Translations under genes and position numbers: made by a program
In this document: in pieces, positions 8,155 to 24,461 of the stretch
Position numbering within the stretch: the first letter of the stretch is position 1
How the letters are laid out: the number at the start of each line of letters is the position of its first letter
The notes under the pieces: generated by a model
Databases searched by the model: none
What the model saw: the letters and a program-made list of their open reading frames with translations, nothing else
Told to the model about the DNA's origin: nothing
Source of the DNA: Bdellovibrionales bacterium
GTDB lineage: Bacteria; Bdellovibrionota; UBA1018
NCBI GenBank assembly: GCA_018266355.1
Contig: JAFEAP010000029.1
Location: forward strand, 464,909 to 528,908
Reading direction: 5' to 3'
DNA: 64,000 bases

Positions 8155-8580
8155 ATGGCAAAGAAAGTTACTGGTCAGATCAAGCTCCAAATCCCCGGCG
8201 GCCAAGCCAACCCGGCTCCGCCAGTCGGTCCCGCGCTCGGTCAGCGCGGCGTGAACATCATGGAGTTCTGCAAAGCGTTCAACGCGAAGACGCAGGACGC
8301 GAAGGGGATGATCATTCCGGTCATCATCACCGTTTACTCCGATCGCTCGTTCACGTTCGTGACGAAGACGCCGCCGGCGGGCATTTTGCTCCTCAAGGCC
8401 GCGAAGATCGAAAAAGGTTCTGGAACGCCGAACAAGACCAAAGTCGGTAAGGTGACCAAGAAGCAAATCGAAGACATCGCCAAGCTGAAGATGCCGGACT
8501 TGAACTGCACCACGATCGAAGCCGCTATGCGGATGATTGAGGGTTCGGCGAAGTCCTGCGGACTCACCGTCGAAGGCTAA
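8155..8580 (+). CDS. rplK: 50S ribosomal protein L11
   Basis: 141 residues, the standard length. The N-terminal domain has [39 protein letters not shown], with the proline-rich loop that contacts thiostrepton and factor-binding rRNA; the C-terminal RNA-binding domain follows ([22 protein letters not shown] and [17 protein letters not shown]). It binds the 23S GTPase-associated centre with the L10-L12 stalk. AGAAGGACGT provides the ribosome binding site. It forms a unit with rplA. Confidence 0.98.
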   Translation: MAKKVTGQIKLQIPGGQANPAPPVGPALGQRGVNIMEFCKAFNAKTQDAKGMIIPVIITVYSDRSFTFVTKTPPAGILLLKAAKIEKGSGTPNKTKVGKVTKKQIEDIAKLKMPDLNCTTIEAAMRMIEGSAKSCGLTVEG

Positions 8581-8626
8581 GATTTAACACAATCGAAGTT
8601 TAGCCTCTCTACCGGAGGCAAATTAA

Positions 8627-8653
8627 GTGGGAGCCGAAAGGCGCTAGCACCAC
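8627..8653 (+). promoter_or_regulatory. Candidate L1-binding autoregulatory site before rplA
   Basis: GTGG (8627-8630) pairs with CCAC (8650-8653), and GCC-GAAA-GGC (8633-8642) forms a tetraloop hairpin, leaving an asymmetric internal loop of GA against GCTAGCA. This two-stem/internal-loop shape resembles the L1 site of 23S rRNA and the mRNA mimics through which L1 represses its own operon. It lies directly before the rplA ribosome binding site GGAGGT, so bound L1 would block translation. The assignment is from pattern only. Confidence 0.5.
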
Positions 8654-8665
8654 GGAGGTAAAAAA

Positions 8666-9397
8666 ATGGCTGAGGCCAAAGTCAATAAGCGTAAAGGCAA
8701 GCAAGGCAAGAAATACGCAGCCGCGCTCGCGAAAATTTCGTTCGGCAAGTCCTACTCGATCGCCGACGGATTCAAACTCCTTCCGGAAGTCACCTATGCG
8801 AAGTTCGACGAAACCGTCGACGTCGCGTTCTCGCTCGGGGTCGACCCGAAGCACGCCGACCAAATGGTCCGCGGCGCTCTCGTTCTCCCGCACGGGACCG
8901 GCAAGACCCTCCGGGTCGCCGTTCTCGCGAAGGGCGATAAAGCCCGTGAAGCGACCGAAGCCGGAGCCGACACGGTCGGCGCCGAAGATCTCATCGAAAA
9001 GATCAACGGCGGCTGGCTCGAGTTCGACAAGATGATCGCCACCCCGGACATGATGGTCGCCCTCTCGAAGGTCGCCAAGGTCCTCGGTCCCCGCGGCCTC
9101 ATGCCGAACCCGAAGCTCGGTACCGTCACTCCGAACGTCGTGAACGCGATCAAGGAACAGAAGCTCGGTAAGGTCGAATACCGCACGGAAAAGACCGGGA
9201 TCATCCACTGCGTGATCGGCAAGAAGTCGTTCGGTCCGCAAAAACTCCAAGAGAACTTCAACGCCGTCGCCGGCGCGATCGTGAAAGCGAAGCCGCCGAC
9301 CTCGAAGGGCACGTACATGAAGAACGTCGTGCTTTCGACGACGATGTCTCCGGGTATCAAGCTCGACGCGAACGAAGTCTTCGCGATCGGCGGATAA
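8666..9397 (+). CDS. rplA: 50S ribosomal protein L1
   Basis: 243 residues, slightly longer than usual because of a Lys-rich N-terminus ([13 protein letters not shown]). Family motifs include [33 protein letters not shown], the linker region with [19 protein letters not shown], and the signature [22 protein letters not shown] near the C-terminus. L1 forms the mobile stalk beside the E site and in many bacteria represses its own operon. A strong GGAGGT precedes the ATG; the preceding 27 bases fold like an L1 site. rplJ starts 9 bases downstream. Confidence 0.97.
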   Translation: MAEAKVNKRKGKQGKKYAAALAKISFGKSYSIADGFKLLPEVTYAKFDETVDVAFSLGVDPKHADQMVRGALVLPHGTGKTLRVAVLAKGDKAREATEAGADTVGAEDLIEKINGGWLEFDKMIATPDMMVALSKVAKVLGPRGLMPNPKLGTVTPNVVNAIKEQKLGKVEYRTEKTGIIHCVIGKKSFGPQKLQENFNAVAGAIVKAKPPTSKGTYMKNVVLSTTMSPGIKLDANEVFAIGG

Positions 9398-9406
9398 GAG
9401 GAATTT

Positions 9407-9958
9407 ATGTCGAACGCCATGAATCAAAATCGCATTGAGAAAACGAAACTCGCCACCGAGCTGAAAGACAAATTCGCGAAAGCGAAGATCGCCCTTTTCG
9501 CCGACTACAAAGGCCTCACGGCCATGCAAGCGGACGACCTTCGCAAGAAGATCCGCGGCACGGACGCGGAAGTTCAGGTGCTGAAAAACAATATCGCCCG
9601 CCTCATCACGAAGGACGGATCGATGGGGGATGACGCCAAGGCGCTCATGGACACCGTCGTCGGCCCGACCCTCGTGGCTTTCGGGTACAAGGACTTCACC
9701 GCGACGGCGAAGGCCCTTCACAAATTCGCCACCGACAACGAAGCCCTGAAGCTCAAAGAGAGCCTGATGGGCGATAAGCGGATGTCGGTCGCGGACGTGG
9801 AAGCGATCGCGACCCTCCCGTCGCGCGAAGCGCTGCTCGGCATGCTCCTTTCGACCTGGAACGGTCCGATCGCGAGCTTCGTGCGGCTCCTCGACGCTTA
9901 TGCGAAGAAAAAAGAATCGGCTGGCGGCGCTTCGGCGGCGGCGGCTCCTACTTCCTAA
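9407..9958 (+). CDS. rplJ: 50S ribosomal protein L10
   Basis: 183 residues. The N-terminal RNA-binding domain includes [28 protein letters not shown] and [23 protein letters not shown]; the later helix, through [24 protein letters not shown], is where L7/L12 dimers dock. The tail is Ala/Ser-rich. L10 with L12 forms the ribosomal stalk. Only 9 bases separate it from rplA, so the usual L10-binding leader cannot lie between the two genes; any L10/L12 feedback site would be in the 3' end of rplA or in the 185-base gap before rplL. Confidence 0.97.
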   Translation: MSNAMNQNRIEKTKLATELKDKFAKAKIALFADYKGLTAMQADDLRKKIRGTDAEVQVLKNNIARLITKDGSMGDDAKALMDTVVGPTLVAFGYKDFTATAKALHKFATDNEALKLKESLMGDKRMSVADVEAIATLPSREALLGMLLSTWNGPIASFVRLLDAYAKKKESAGGASAAAAPTS

Positions 9959-10143
9959 TCGTTTCGCGTTCGGCTGATCGATTGTCTGGTCGGTTAAGCC
10001 TCGGTAAGCGCGAAACGAAAGCTTTTAGGAAAAGTAAAAAGTCCGGCCATTGATGACCGGATCAAACCAGGTCCCGATAACCAGAAGGACCACGACTCCG
10101 AACCACGATGGGGAAGGGTCGTTTGACAGAAGAGGTAGAAACC
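9959..10143 (+). promoter_or_regulatory. rplJ-rplL intergenic region with weak hairpins
   Basis: A 185-base gap, much longer than the rplA-rplJ gap. It contains TCCGG/CCGGA (10042-10046 and 10057-10061) extended across a mismatch, and a possible ACGACTCC/GGGTCGT pairing near 10093-10120. AGAGG precedes the rplL ATG. The length could support a separate promoter or a translational enhancer to give the excess L12 the ribosome needs; no promoter is obvious. Confidence 0.35.
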
Positions 10144-10515
10144 ATGTCTGCAGTCACTAAAGAACAAGTCATCTCGTTCATCGAGAACATGTCCGTGATC
10201 GAGCTCTCCGGACTCGTCAAGGAACTCGAAACCAAGTTCGGCGTTTCGGCCGCGGCCCAAGTCATGGCCGGCGGTGCGGCCGGCGGCGCTGCTGCCGAAG
10301 CCAAGACCGAATTCAACGTCATCCTTGCCGCCGCCGGCGACAAGAAGATCGACGTCATCAAGGAAGTCCGCGCGATCACGGGTCTCGGCCTGAAGGAAGC
10401 GAAGGACCTCGTCGAAGGCGCTCCGAAGACCCTCAAAGAAGGCGTCGCGAAGGCCGAAGCCGACGAAATCAAGAAGAAGCTCGAAGCCGCTGGCGCCAAA
10501 GTCGAAGTTAAATAA
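10144..10515 (+). CDS. rplL: 50S ribosomal protein L7/L12
   Basis: 123 residues. The N-terminal dimerisation helix ([26 protein letters not shown]) is followed by an Ala/Gly-rich hinge ([13 protein letters not shown]) and the factor-binding C-terminal domain ([21 protein letters not shown], then [16 protein letters not shown]). It recruits translation GTPases to the ribosomal stalk. The ATG at 10144 is chosen over an in-frame ATG 36 bases upstream because it gives the canonical N-terminus. A 286-base structured gap separates it from rpoB. Confidence 0.97.
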   Translation: MSAVTKEQVISFIENMSVIELSGLVKELETKFGVSAAAQVMAGGAAGGAAAEAKTEFNVILAAAGDKKIDVIKEVRAITGLGLKEAKDLVEGAPKTLKEGVAKAEADEIKKKLEAAGAKVEVK

Positions 10516-10578
10516 TCCGCAGGATTATTCGACCTTGCGCACCGTCTTCTGGTTTATTTCGATTCCTGGTTAAGTCTC

Positions 10579-10679
10579 TAGCCGCGTCATTTTATTCGTT
10601 GCGTCAGAACTTCGCGAGAGTTCTGTTGCATTTCTTGGGCCTTGTCTTTCAAGAAAAAACGGATAGAGTGACGCGGCTA
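10579..10679 (+). promoter_or_regulatory. Branched RNA fold between rplL and rpoB
   Basis: TAGCCGCGTCA (10579-10589) pairs perfectly with TGACGCGGCTA (10669-10679), an 11-bp closing stem. Inside are two perfect hairpins: CAGAACT/AGTTCTG (10605-10611 and 10619-10625) and TTTCTTG/CAAGAAA (10631-10637 and 10650-10656). The result is a three-way junction of about 101 bases. In E. coli the same gap holds a partial attenuator and an RNase III site that lower rpoBC expression relative to rplJL; an analogous role is inferred here. Confidence 0.6.
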
Positions 10680-10801
10680 CGGACCATTTAGTTTTTTCAG
10701 GCTTGCTCGTTCTTTTTCTCGAGGCATGAGTGCGCCTGAGCGAATCTTCTCGATCCGTTCCAAAAAATTTCGTCTTCCCCCCTCTCGCTTAAGGAGTCAG
10801 C

Positions 10802-14932
<4,131 letters not shown>

Positions 14933-14934
14933 CC

Positions 14935-14993
14935 ATCGGGGCGCCTAAGGCGCCCGTTACCTCGGAATGCCCCGATCGCTTCGCGGTCGGGGC
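14935..14993 (+). promoter_or_regulatory. Competing hairpins between rpoB and rpoC
   Basis: GCCCCGATCGC (14969-14979) and GCGGTCGGGGC (14983-14993) form an 11-bp stem with one G-T pair. The same GCCCCGAT can instead pair with ATCGGGGC near 14936-14943, enclosing the small GGCGCC hairpin (about 14940-14955). The two folds exclude each other. No T-run follows, so complete termination is not expected; stabilising or processing roles are possible. Confidence 0.45.
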
Positions 14994-15054
14994 GGACCAC
15001 CCAAAGTTTTAGACTCCACATCCGTACCTGTTCTCAACGCCATAGAGGAACACC

Positions 15055-19206
<4,152 letters not shown>

Positions 19207-19215
19207 TCTCTTTCG

Positions 19216-19250
19216 AAAGGGCTCCGGATATTGTCCGGGGCCCTTTTTCT
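19216..19250 (+). terminator. Terminator of the rpoBC operon
   Basis: AAGGGCTCCGGA (19217-19228) and TCCGGGGCCCTT (19234-19245) form a long stem with one G-T pair, followed by TTTTTCTTTT. It is placed 10 bases after the rpoC stop. Confidence 0.9.
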
Positions 19251-19274
19251 TTTCCGGGTGGCGACGCCCGGTGG

Positions 19275-19349
19275 GCGAGCTTAGCTCAGCGGTAGAGCAA
19301 GGCTTTTACACAGCTTAGGTCGGGGGTTCGATCCCCTCAGCTCGCACCA
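19275..19349 (+). tRNA. tRNA-Val(TAC)
   Basis: A 75-base cloverleaf with acceptor GCGAGCT/AGCTCGC, D arm AGCTCAGCGGTAGAGC, anticodon stem AGGCT/AGCTT (one G-T pair) with loop TTTACAC (anticodon TAC), T arm GGGGGTTCGATCCCCTC and encoded CCA. It stands alone between two terminators, so it is probably a separate transcript. Position 38 being C next to the anticodon loop is slightly unusual. Confidence 0.93.
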
Positions 19350-19356
19350 TCCCCTT

Positions 19357-19398
19357 AAACGAAAAAGGCCCCCGCCGAAGCGGGGGTCTTTTTCGTTT
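19357..19398. terminator. Bidirectional terminator after tRNA-Val
   Basis: AAACGAAAAAGG followed by CCCCCGC and its partner GCGGGGG plus TCTTTTTCGTTT form a long stem with an A-rich 5' arm and T-rich 3' arm, so it can terminate from both sides. Confidence 0.88.
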
Positions 19399-19666
19399 AG
19401 AAGGACGACGGATCTGAGGGGATCGCCTGCTGCGCGACCACTCGCCGGGTCGCGGCTTCGCCGCTTCTCCGTCTCGGGTTCGCTCGCAGTCGCAGCGCGT
19501 GTAAAACGCCTCCGGCGTTTTCCCGCGCTTGCGTCCTCAGCTCGCCTTCGGTTTTTCCGGCTCGTAGGGAAAGAGATGGGGAGAAGTCGGTGAACGGTGA
19601 TGCCTGGGTTGTCTTTTTCGGCTTGGCCGATAGACTTCGGGTATTCCACACATTTTGGGGGCTTCC
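19399..19666. other. Gene-free spacer with fragments of the tRNA-Val 3' end
   Basis: No convincing gene lies here. CCTCAGCTCGC at 19535-19545 repeats the tRNA-Val 3' arm (19335-19345) exactly 200 bases away, and CTGAGGGGATCG at 19414-19425 is the reverse complement of tRNA positions 19329-19340. A hairpin AAAACGCC-TCC-GGCGTTTT lies at 19503-19521 and resembles a small terminator. The pieces may be scars of a tRNA-targeted element or chance. Confidence 0.4.
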
Positions 19667-20521
19667 ATGCGGATCTATAACGTCCTTGGGTACTCGATCC
19701 TTCTCGTCTACGGCGTGCTATGCGCTCTGGTGGCTCCGGCGCACTTCGGACCTTGGCTCGGATTCGGGATCGGGGCGGCCTACCTGATCGCCGGGTGGTT
19801 CATGGCCGGGCTTTACCTCTCGGACGTGATTCATATGGGGATCGCGCACCGGGCTCTGGACTATAAGCCTTGGTTCATTCACCTCGTTACTTTTTTGAAC
19901 AACACGTTCGGGATCTACGTGAATCCCGAGACCTGGGTGAATCGGCACCGGCTGCACCACCGGTATGCCGATACCGACGGCGATCCGAATAAGCTCGCCT
20001 CGGACGGATTTTGGAAGACGTTGAAGCTTTGCCTTTTTCCCTACGCTTGTAACGAGAACGTCGCGAACGACAGCATCTTCAAGACGCCGCTCTTTCGATT
20101 CATTTCGAACCCGGTTTATGCCGTCGTTTCTCAGGTGTTCAACTTCGCGCTCCTCTATTGGCTCGTGAAGGACCTCGGCTACGCCGTCACCCTTTGGCTC
20201 GGGACCCGGATCTTCGCGATCTGGGTGAACATGGTTCAAAACTACTGGACCCACGACAAGCGCTGGGGCTATCGCCGGTACGAAGACGCCGACAATGCGA
20301 TGAATATCGGCGATTGGCTGCCGGTCATGGCGACGTTCAGCGCATGTCTCCAGAACAACCACCATCATTTTCCGAGCCTGCTCCGGCTCAGCCACGACGA
20401 TTCCGAATTCGATTTCGGATTCATGACCGTGAAAGTGATGCGCCGGCTCGGGCTCGTCACGGCGACGCGGAAAGGGACCGAGCTCGGCCCCGAGATTCCG
20501 CTGAAGTCGTTCAACTTTTAG
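19667..20521 (+). CDS. Acyl-CoA (delta-9 type) fatty acid desaturase
   Basis: 284 residues with four or five hydrophobic spans and the three His boxes of the membrane di-iron desaturases: HMGIAHRALD (HxxxxH), HRLHHRYADTDGDP (HxxHH) and NNHHHFPSLLRLSHDDSEFD (HxxHH region with the C-terminal box). The family inserts a double bond into saturated acyl chains of CoA esters or lipids using O2 in the inner membrane, adjusting fluidity. The ATG at 19667 is preferred over a TTG 12 bases upstream; the ribosome binding site is weak. Its stop is 2 bases from the stop of the convergent sterol-desaturase-like gene, a functional neighbour in lipid chemistry. Confidence 0.9.
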   Translation: MRIYNVLGYSILLVYGVLCALVAPAHFGPWLGFGIGAAYLIAGWFMAGLYLSDVIHMGIAHRALDYKPWFIHLVTFLNNTFGIYVNPETWVNRHRLHHRYADTDGDPNKLASDGFWKTLKLCLFPYACNENVANDSIFKTPLFRFISNPVYAVVSQVFNFALLYWLVKDLGYAVTLWLGTRIFAIWVNMVQNYWTHDKRWGYRRYEDADNAMNIGDWLPVMATFSACLQNNHHHFPSLLRLSHDDSEFDFGFMTVKVMRRLGLVTATRKGTELGPEIPLKSFNF

Positions 20522-20523
20522 GA

Positions 20524-21660
20524 CTAAGAGGCCTTTTTCCGCTTCGTGAACGGATAGAACGTCTGACCCCAGAAGCCGGGCGGGAGCGTCTCGTTGTCGA
20601 GGCCGTAAAGCTCCGGCCATTTCTCGTCTTCGGGCAGGTAGTGGGTGCCGAAGAGCTTATCGATCCACGGGAAGTGGATGGCGAAGTTCTTGTCGATCGC
20701 CGCCTTTTCTGAAGAGTGGTGCCAATGGTGGTAGCGGGGGAGGATCACGTAAGGCTCGAGCCACTTCGCGTTCGGACCGAAATTGCAGTGGGTCCAAGTC
20801 GCGTGGATGTTCACGAAAAGGAGGTAAGCGATGATCATGTTCTGCGAAAACATGATCGAGGCGGGGATCAGCATGCCGCCGCGGACGACGAGGTCGTCGA
20901 CGAGGTGGGCGCGCGATCCGGCGATCCAATCGAGGGCCTTCGACGAGTGGTGGATCGCGTGGAAACGCCAGAGCCACGGGACTTGGTGGAGCGCGCGGTG
21001 GATCACGTACTCGGAAAGATCGGCGACGAGGATGATCAGGAAAAACTGCACGAGCCAGGGCAGGCTTCCGACCGCGTGCTGAATCGGATCGATCGCGAGG
21101 TGCTTCGTGACCTGGGTTGCCGGGAGAAGGATCAGGAAGGAGGTGATCTGGATCGGAAGGTGGGTGGCGAGAAAATAACCGACGTCGAGCGTCCACTCGG
21201 GACGAAAGACGCTTTGCTTCGGATACGCCGGCCAAAGGACTTCGATCGGGGAGAAGATGAGGGTCATCATCAGGAGATCGAGAAGGAACCAGTCGAGGCC
21301 GATCGCGGGGCCGTCGTGGAGCGCCTCCGTGATCTGCACGCTCGACCCGCCGAGCAGGGTCGCAAGCAGTCCGAGGAGCATCCCGGTGAGACCGAGAACC
21401 TTCTTCTTCCGTAAGATGGCGGAGGTCAGTCCGAAGGCCATCGAAGCGATGATCAATGCCTGGATGAGCGTCCGGATCAGCGGCATCGGGTAGAGGCTGC
21501 GGTATTCCGGCGACGTGAGGAGCTGCGGGAAATGGAGGCAGAGGACCGCGCCGAAGGCGAGAAAACCGAAAAACGCGGCGAGCACTCCGCTCCACCAGCC
21601 GGTTCCGAATCCACCCGGCTCGTCGTCGCCGAACGTGTCGTTCACCTTCTTCTCGAACAT
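20524..21660 (-). CDS. Sterol desaturase/fatty acid hydroxylase superfamily protein
   Basis: 378 residues with at least six hydrophobic spans. The iron-binding His clusters of the superfamily are present: EYVIHRALHQVPWLWRFHA then HHSSKALDW, and later HHWHHSSEKAAIDKNFA. Members hydroxylate or desaturate sterols, fatty acids, carotenoids or ether lipids using O2 and a di-iron centre. The N-terminal 100 residues, with three spans, are longer than in the shortest members. The substrate cannot be told. It converges with the acyl-CoA desaturase gene. Confidence 0.87.
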   Translation of the reverse strand: MFEKKVNDTFGDDEPGGFGTGWWSGVLAAFFGFLAFGAVLCLHFPQLLTSPEYRSLYPMPLIRTLIQALIIASMAFGLTSAILRKKKVLGLTGMLLGLLATLLGGSSVQITEALHDGPAIGLDWFLLDLLMMTLIFSPIEVLWPAYPKQSVFRPEWTLDVGYFLATHLPIQITSFLILLPATQVTKHLAIDPIQHAVGSLPWLVQFFLIILVADLSEYVIHRALHQVPWLWRFHAIHHSSKALDWIAGSRAHLVDDLVVRGGMLIPASIMFSQNMIIAYLLFVNIHATWTHCNFGPNAKWLEPYVILPRYHHWHHSSEKAAIDKNFAIHFPWIDKLFGTHYLPEDEKWPELYGLDNETLPPGFWGQTFYPFTKRKKAS

Positions 21661-21771
21661 CCCACCCTCGCTTTCGTTCCGTTTTCCTTAGTGTAGGGCC
21701 TAAGCCTGTCGGAAGGGAGGATTTGGTGCGCGCGAGAGGTCGACGAAGCGGCGGGAGCTTGACGCCTCGAT

Positions 21772-23616
21772 TTACGGGGTAACCGCCTTGATCGGATAGT
21801 TCAGGATATCGACCGCGGCCCAGACGAACGATCCGTTCGTCCAGAGGAATCCTTCTTGGGTCGGGTACTTGTGGGGATCGACGTCCGGTTTCTTGATCGT
21901 CGCGACGTCGATGCGCTCGTACATCGCGCCGTCGCGGGCATGGACTTGGGCGAGGGCGTCGACCCATTTCTTCGCGATCCGCCGCGAGTCTTTGTCGAAC
22001 CCGTAACGTCGGAGCCCGTCGATCGCCATGACTTGATACGGAGCCCATCCGTTCGTGCCGTCCCACTGATGAACCGAAGACATCAGATCGGAGGCCATCA
22101 GCCCGCCCGGCCTTTCCAGATCGCCGAGCCAGCTTTGCATATGTTTCGCCTGTTCCGGACTCGCGGCCCCGACGAAGAGCGGAGCGTAGGCGTCCGCCGA
22201 AAAGACGTCGACGTTCTTTCCGAGTCCGATGTGGAAAGGCTCGTAGCGCGCTTTCTCCGCGTTCCAGAGGTACTTATCCATCGCCCGTTTCCGCTTCGCG
22301 GCGGCCTCCGCGAAGTGCCGTGAGGCGTTCTTGTCGCCGATTTGGTCGGCCATCCACGCGAGGTCGGTCTCCGTCTTGTAGAGCATCGAATTAAGCAGCG
22401 GGCCCGCGATCTTCGTCGGCTCGCCCTCGAAGGCGTCGGTGAAGTCGAGGCCCGATTCCGCGCCGGCGCGGACGTCGCGGTAGGTCTTTCCGAGCGCGAG
22501 TTCGTTGTCCGCTCCGTGCCGTTCTGGGCGCGGGATATTCAAGTCGTCCCAATGGTGATTCAGTCCGGTCTTCGGGTCGAACCGCGTCTTCGCGTTCATC
22601 CAAAAATCTTCGTAGTCCTTGCGGATGAGCGCGTAGGCTCGATCACGTAGCCATTTTTTCAGCTTCAGCCGCTCGGACGCCGACTTCGTCCCCCGAATCG
22701 TCGCTTCGAACACTTCACGCGTGATGGAGGAGAGAAAGGGAGGTTGGGAGCGGGTCAGGTAATAATCGCGCCCTCCGTTCGGCACGAACCCGTATTTTCG
22801 GACGTACGCGAGGAAGTTCTCCACCTGCATTTGGGCGATGTCGAGGCGATCCGTCGCGAGGAGACCTTTGATGCCGAAGTAGCTGTCCCAGTAATAGGCC
22901 TCCTGGAACCGGCCCGCGGGAACGAGAATGGGATAGGGAGAAGCGAGCAGGCTGCCCCCGGACTGGGGATGGGTCTCGTTCACGAGTTTCCCCCACGTCC
23001 GCTCCGTGTAGGCGAACGCGTCGTCGATCGCCTTGGATCCGCTGTCGAGCTTCCAGTGCATCGGAGCGAGATTTTTCGCGGACACGAGCTCCTTCGGGCT
23101 CTCGTAAGCCTTAGCGATGAAGGACTTGAGGAAGGCGGCTTCGAACCCCTTCGGGTCGCTCGACGCGAGCTCCGCCTCTTTCGCCGCCTCTTTCCGCAGC
23201 TTTTCGAACTCGCCCGCGGTCATCGGCTTCAGGCTCAGGTCCGAGATCGGTTTGAAATCCTCGTAGATCCCCAAATTTCGGGCGCGTTCGAGGAAGGGAT
23301 CGGCGACCCCCGCGGAGACGGCGGTCTCGACGATGGAAGCCGGGGGTTTCCCGCAGATCGACAGCGCGGTGACCGCAGGAACTTCGGGATACGCGATATC
23401 CTGTTTCAGCTTCGCGATGGTTTCGACTGCCTTTTCCTGGGCCGCCCCGCGAATCGCGACGGTGGGACCGGACGGAAGGAAGAGAAGTGCGCACTGCGGA
23501 AATAGACTCGCGCCAGCGGAGTGCGAAACGCCCGCTCCGGCGATCGAAAGGAGAAACCCGAAGAAGAGGGAGGCCCGAAACTTCCGGTTCGGGCGGGGGA
23601 GGGTGGAAAGGGACAT
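21772..23616 (-). CDS. treA: Periplasmic trehalase (GH37)
   Basis: 614 residues with a signal peptide (about 1-34). Both GH37 signatures are present: PAGRFQEAYYWDSYF at 233-247 and QWDGTNGWAP at 517-526, with RAGAESGLDF (383-392, the family's catalytic Asp region) and TQEGFLWTNGSF near the C-terminus. The enzyme inverts and hydrolyses alpha,alpha-trehalose to two glucose in the periplasm. The N-terminal part before the first signature is about 65 residues longer than in E. coli TreA and contains a charged segment with no known role. It ends shortly before the sterol-desaturase-like start (111 bases). Confidence 0.92.
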   Translation of the reverse strand: MSLSTLPRPNRKFRASLFFGFLLSIAGAGVSHSAGASLFPQCALLFLPSGPTVAIRGAAQEKAVETIAKLKQDIAYPEVPAVTALSICGKPPASIVETAVSAGVADPFLERARNLGIYEDFKPISDLSLKPMTAGEFEKLRKEAAKEAELASSDPKGFEAAFLKSFIAKAYESPKELVSAKNLAPMHWKLDSGSKAIDDAFAYTERTWGKLVNETHPQSGGSLLASPYPILVPAGRFQEAYYWDSYFGIKGLLATDRLDIAQMQVENFLAYVRKYGFVPNGGRDYYLTRSQPPFLSSITREVFEATIRGTKSASERLKLKKWLRDRAYALIRKDYEDFWMNAKTRFDPKTGLNHHWDDLNIPRPERHGADNELALGKTYRDVRAGAESGLDFTDAFEGEPTKIAGPLLNSMLYKTETDLAWMADQIGDKNASRHFAEAAAKRKRAMDKYLWNAEKARYEPFHIGLGKNVDVFSADAYAPLFVGAASPEQAKHMQSWLGDLERPGGLMASDLMSSVHQWDGTNGWAPYQVMAIDGLRRYGFDKDSRRIAKKWVDALAQVHARDGAMYERIDVATIKKPDVDPHKYPTQEGFLWTNGSFVWAAVDILNYPIKAVTP

Positions 23617-23693
23617 CTCCCTCTCAGTCTAGCATCCGGAATCCCGATGCGCGACCCTCGGATGACGACAAGAGGTTGGCGATCGAACTCCGT

Positions 23694-24299
23694 TCAGGGA
23701 TAGAGCGTGTACTTCTGACCGGTGCGATTTCCGAAAATGGATTTTTTGTAAGCCTGAGCGACCTGCGTGCCTTCGACTGGAGTGTAACCGGGAAAGAAAG
23801 GTCCGAACTCTTTCAGCGATTCGACGAGCAAGGTCGGACTGACGACGTTGATTCGAAGTCCTTTCGGAAGTTCGTTCGCCGCCGCGATCACGAAGCCCTC
23901 GATCGCCCGGTTTACCGCGGCCGCCGCGACTCCGGAAAAAATCGGGTCGTCGCCGACGATTCCGCTGATCAGCGTGAACGAGCCCTTTTCGCGGATATAA
24001 GGAAGCGCTTCCTGAACGAGGTGCACCTGACCCATCAGCTTCGACCCCAAGGAAAGACCCCATTCCGCCGCGCCGAGTTTTTCGAAAGGCGCGAAGGCGA
24101 CCTCGCCCGATGCGTTCGCGACGGCGTCGAATGCGCCGATCTTCGCGTAGAGCCTGCGAACGCTCTCGCGGTCCGCGATATCGACTTGGAAATCGCCCGA
24201 GGTCTTGCCGACCTTCACGATTTCGTGCCCTTCGGCGAAGAGGAGTTCGTGGACTTTTTTTCCGATCGTTCCGTTCGCTCCGACCAATACGATTTTCAT
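23694..24299 (-). CDS. Atypical short-chain dehydrogenase/reductase-like protein
   Basis: 201 residues, short for an SDR. The Rossmann start VGANGTIGKKV (GxxGxxG) and NASGEVAF are present, and the C-terminal INVVSPTLLVES segment aligns with the usual PG motif. The active-site region reads SGIVGDDPIFSGVAAAAVNRAIEG, so the catalytic Tyr and Lys of YxxxK are missing; this matches the known atypical SDR subgroup (PRK07578-like). It may bind NAD(P) without classical catalysis. AAGGAAG precedes the ATG. It is divergent from the SnoaL-like gene with 162 bases between. Confidence 0.8.
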   Translation of the reverse strand: MKIVLVGANGTIGKKVHELLFAEGHEIVKVGKTSGDFQVDIADRESVRRLYAKIGAFDAVANASGEVAFAPFEKLGAAEWGLSLGSKLMGQVHLVQEALPYIREKGSFTLISGIVGDDPIFSGVAAAAVNRAIEGFVIAAANELPKGLRINVVSPTLLVESLKEFGPFFPGYTPVEGTQVAQAYKKSIFGNRTGQKYTLYP

Positions 24300-24461
24300 A
24301 GGGGCTTCCTTTTCTTCGGACGAAGCTACGCCCGTACCACGGCATTTAAAATGTGCTTTTTCCGAGAGACTGTTTCAAAAAAAGAAACGTTCGCCCAGTC
24401 GGGTTTTTCAAACCGAACACACGGCATGAAAGCTGCTTTTATTCGGAAGGGAGGTAAGAAA

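Noticed and set aside
9398..9406. An L10-type autoregulatory leader directly before rplJ
   Set aside because: Only 9 bases separate rplA and rplJ, too short for the known L10 leader fold.
10579..10679. Reading the rplL-rpoB fold as a complete terminator
   Set aside because: There is no T-run after the closing stem and rpoB has to be expressed from the same transcript.
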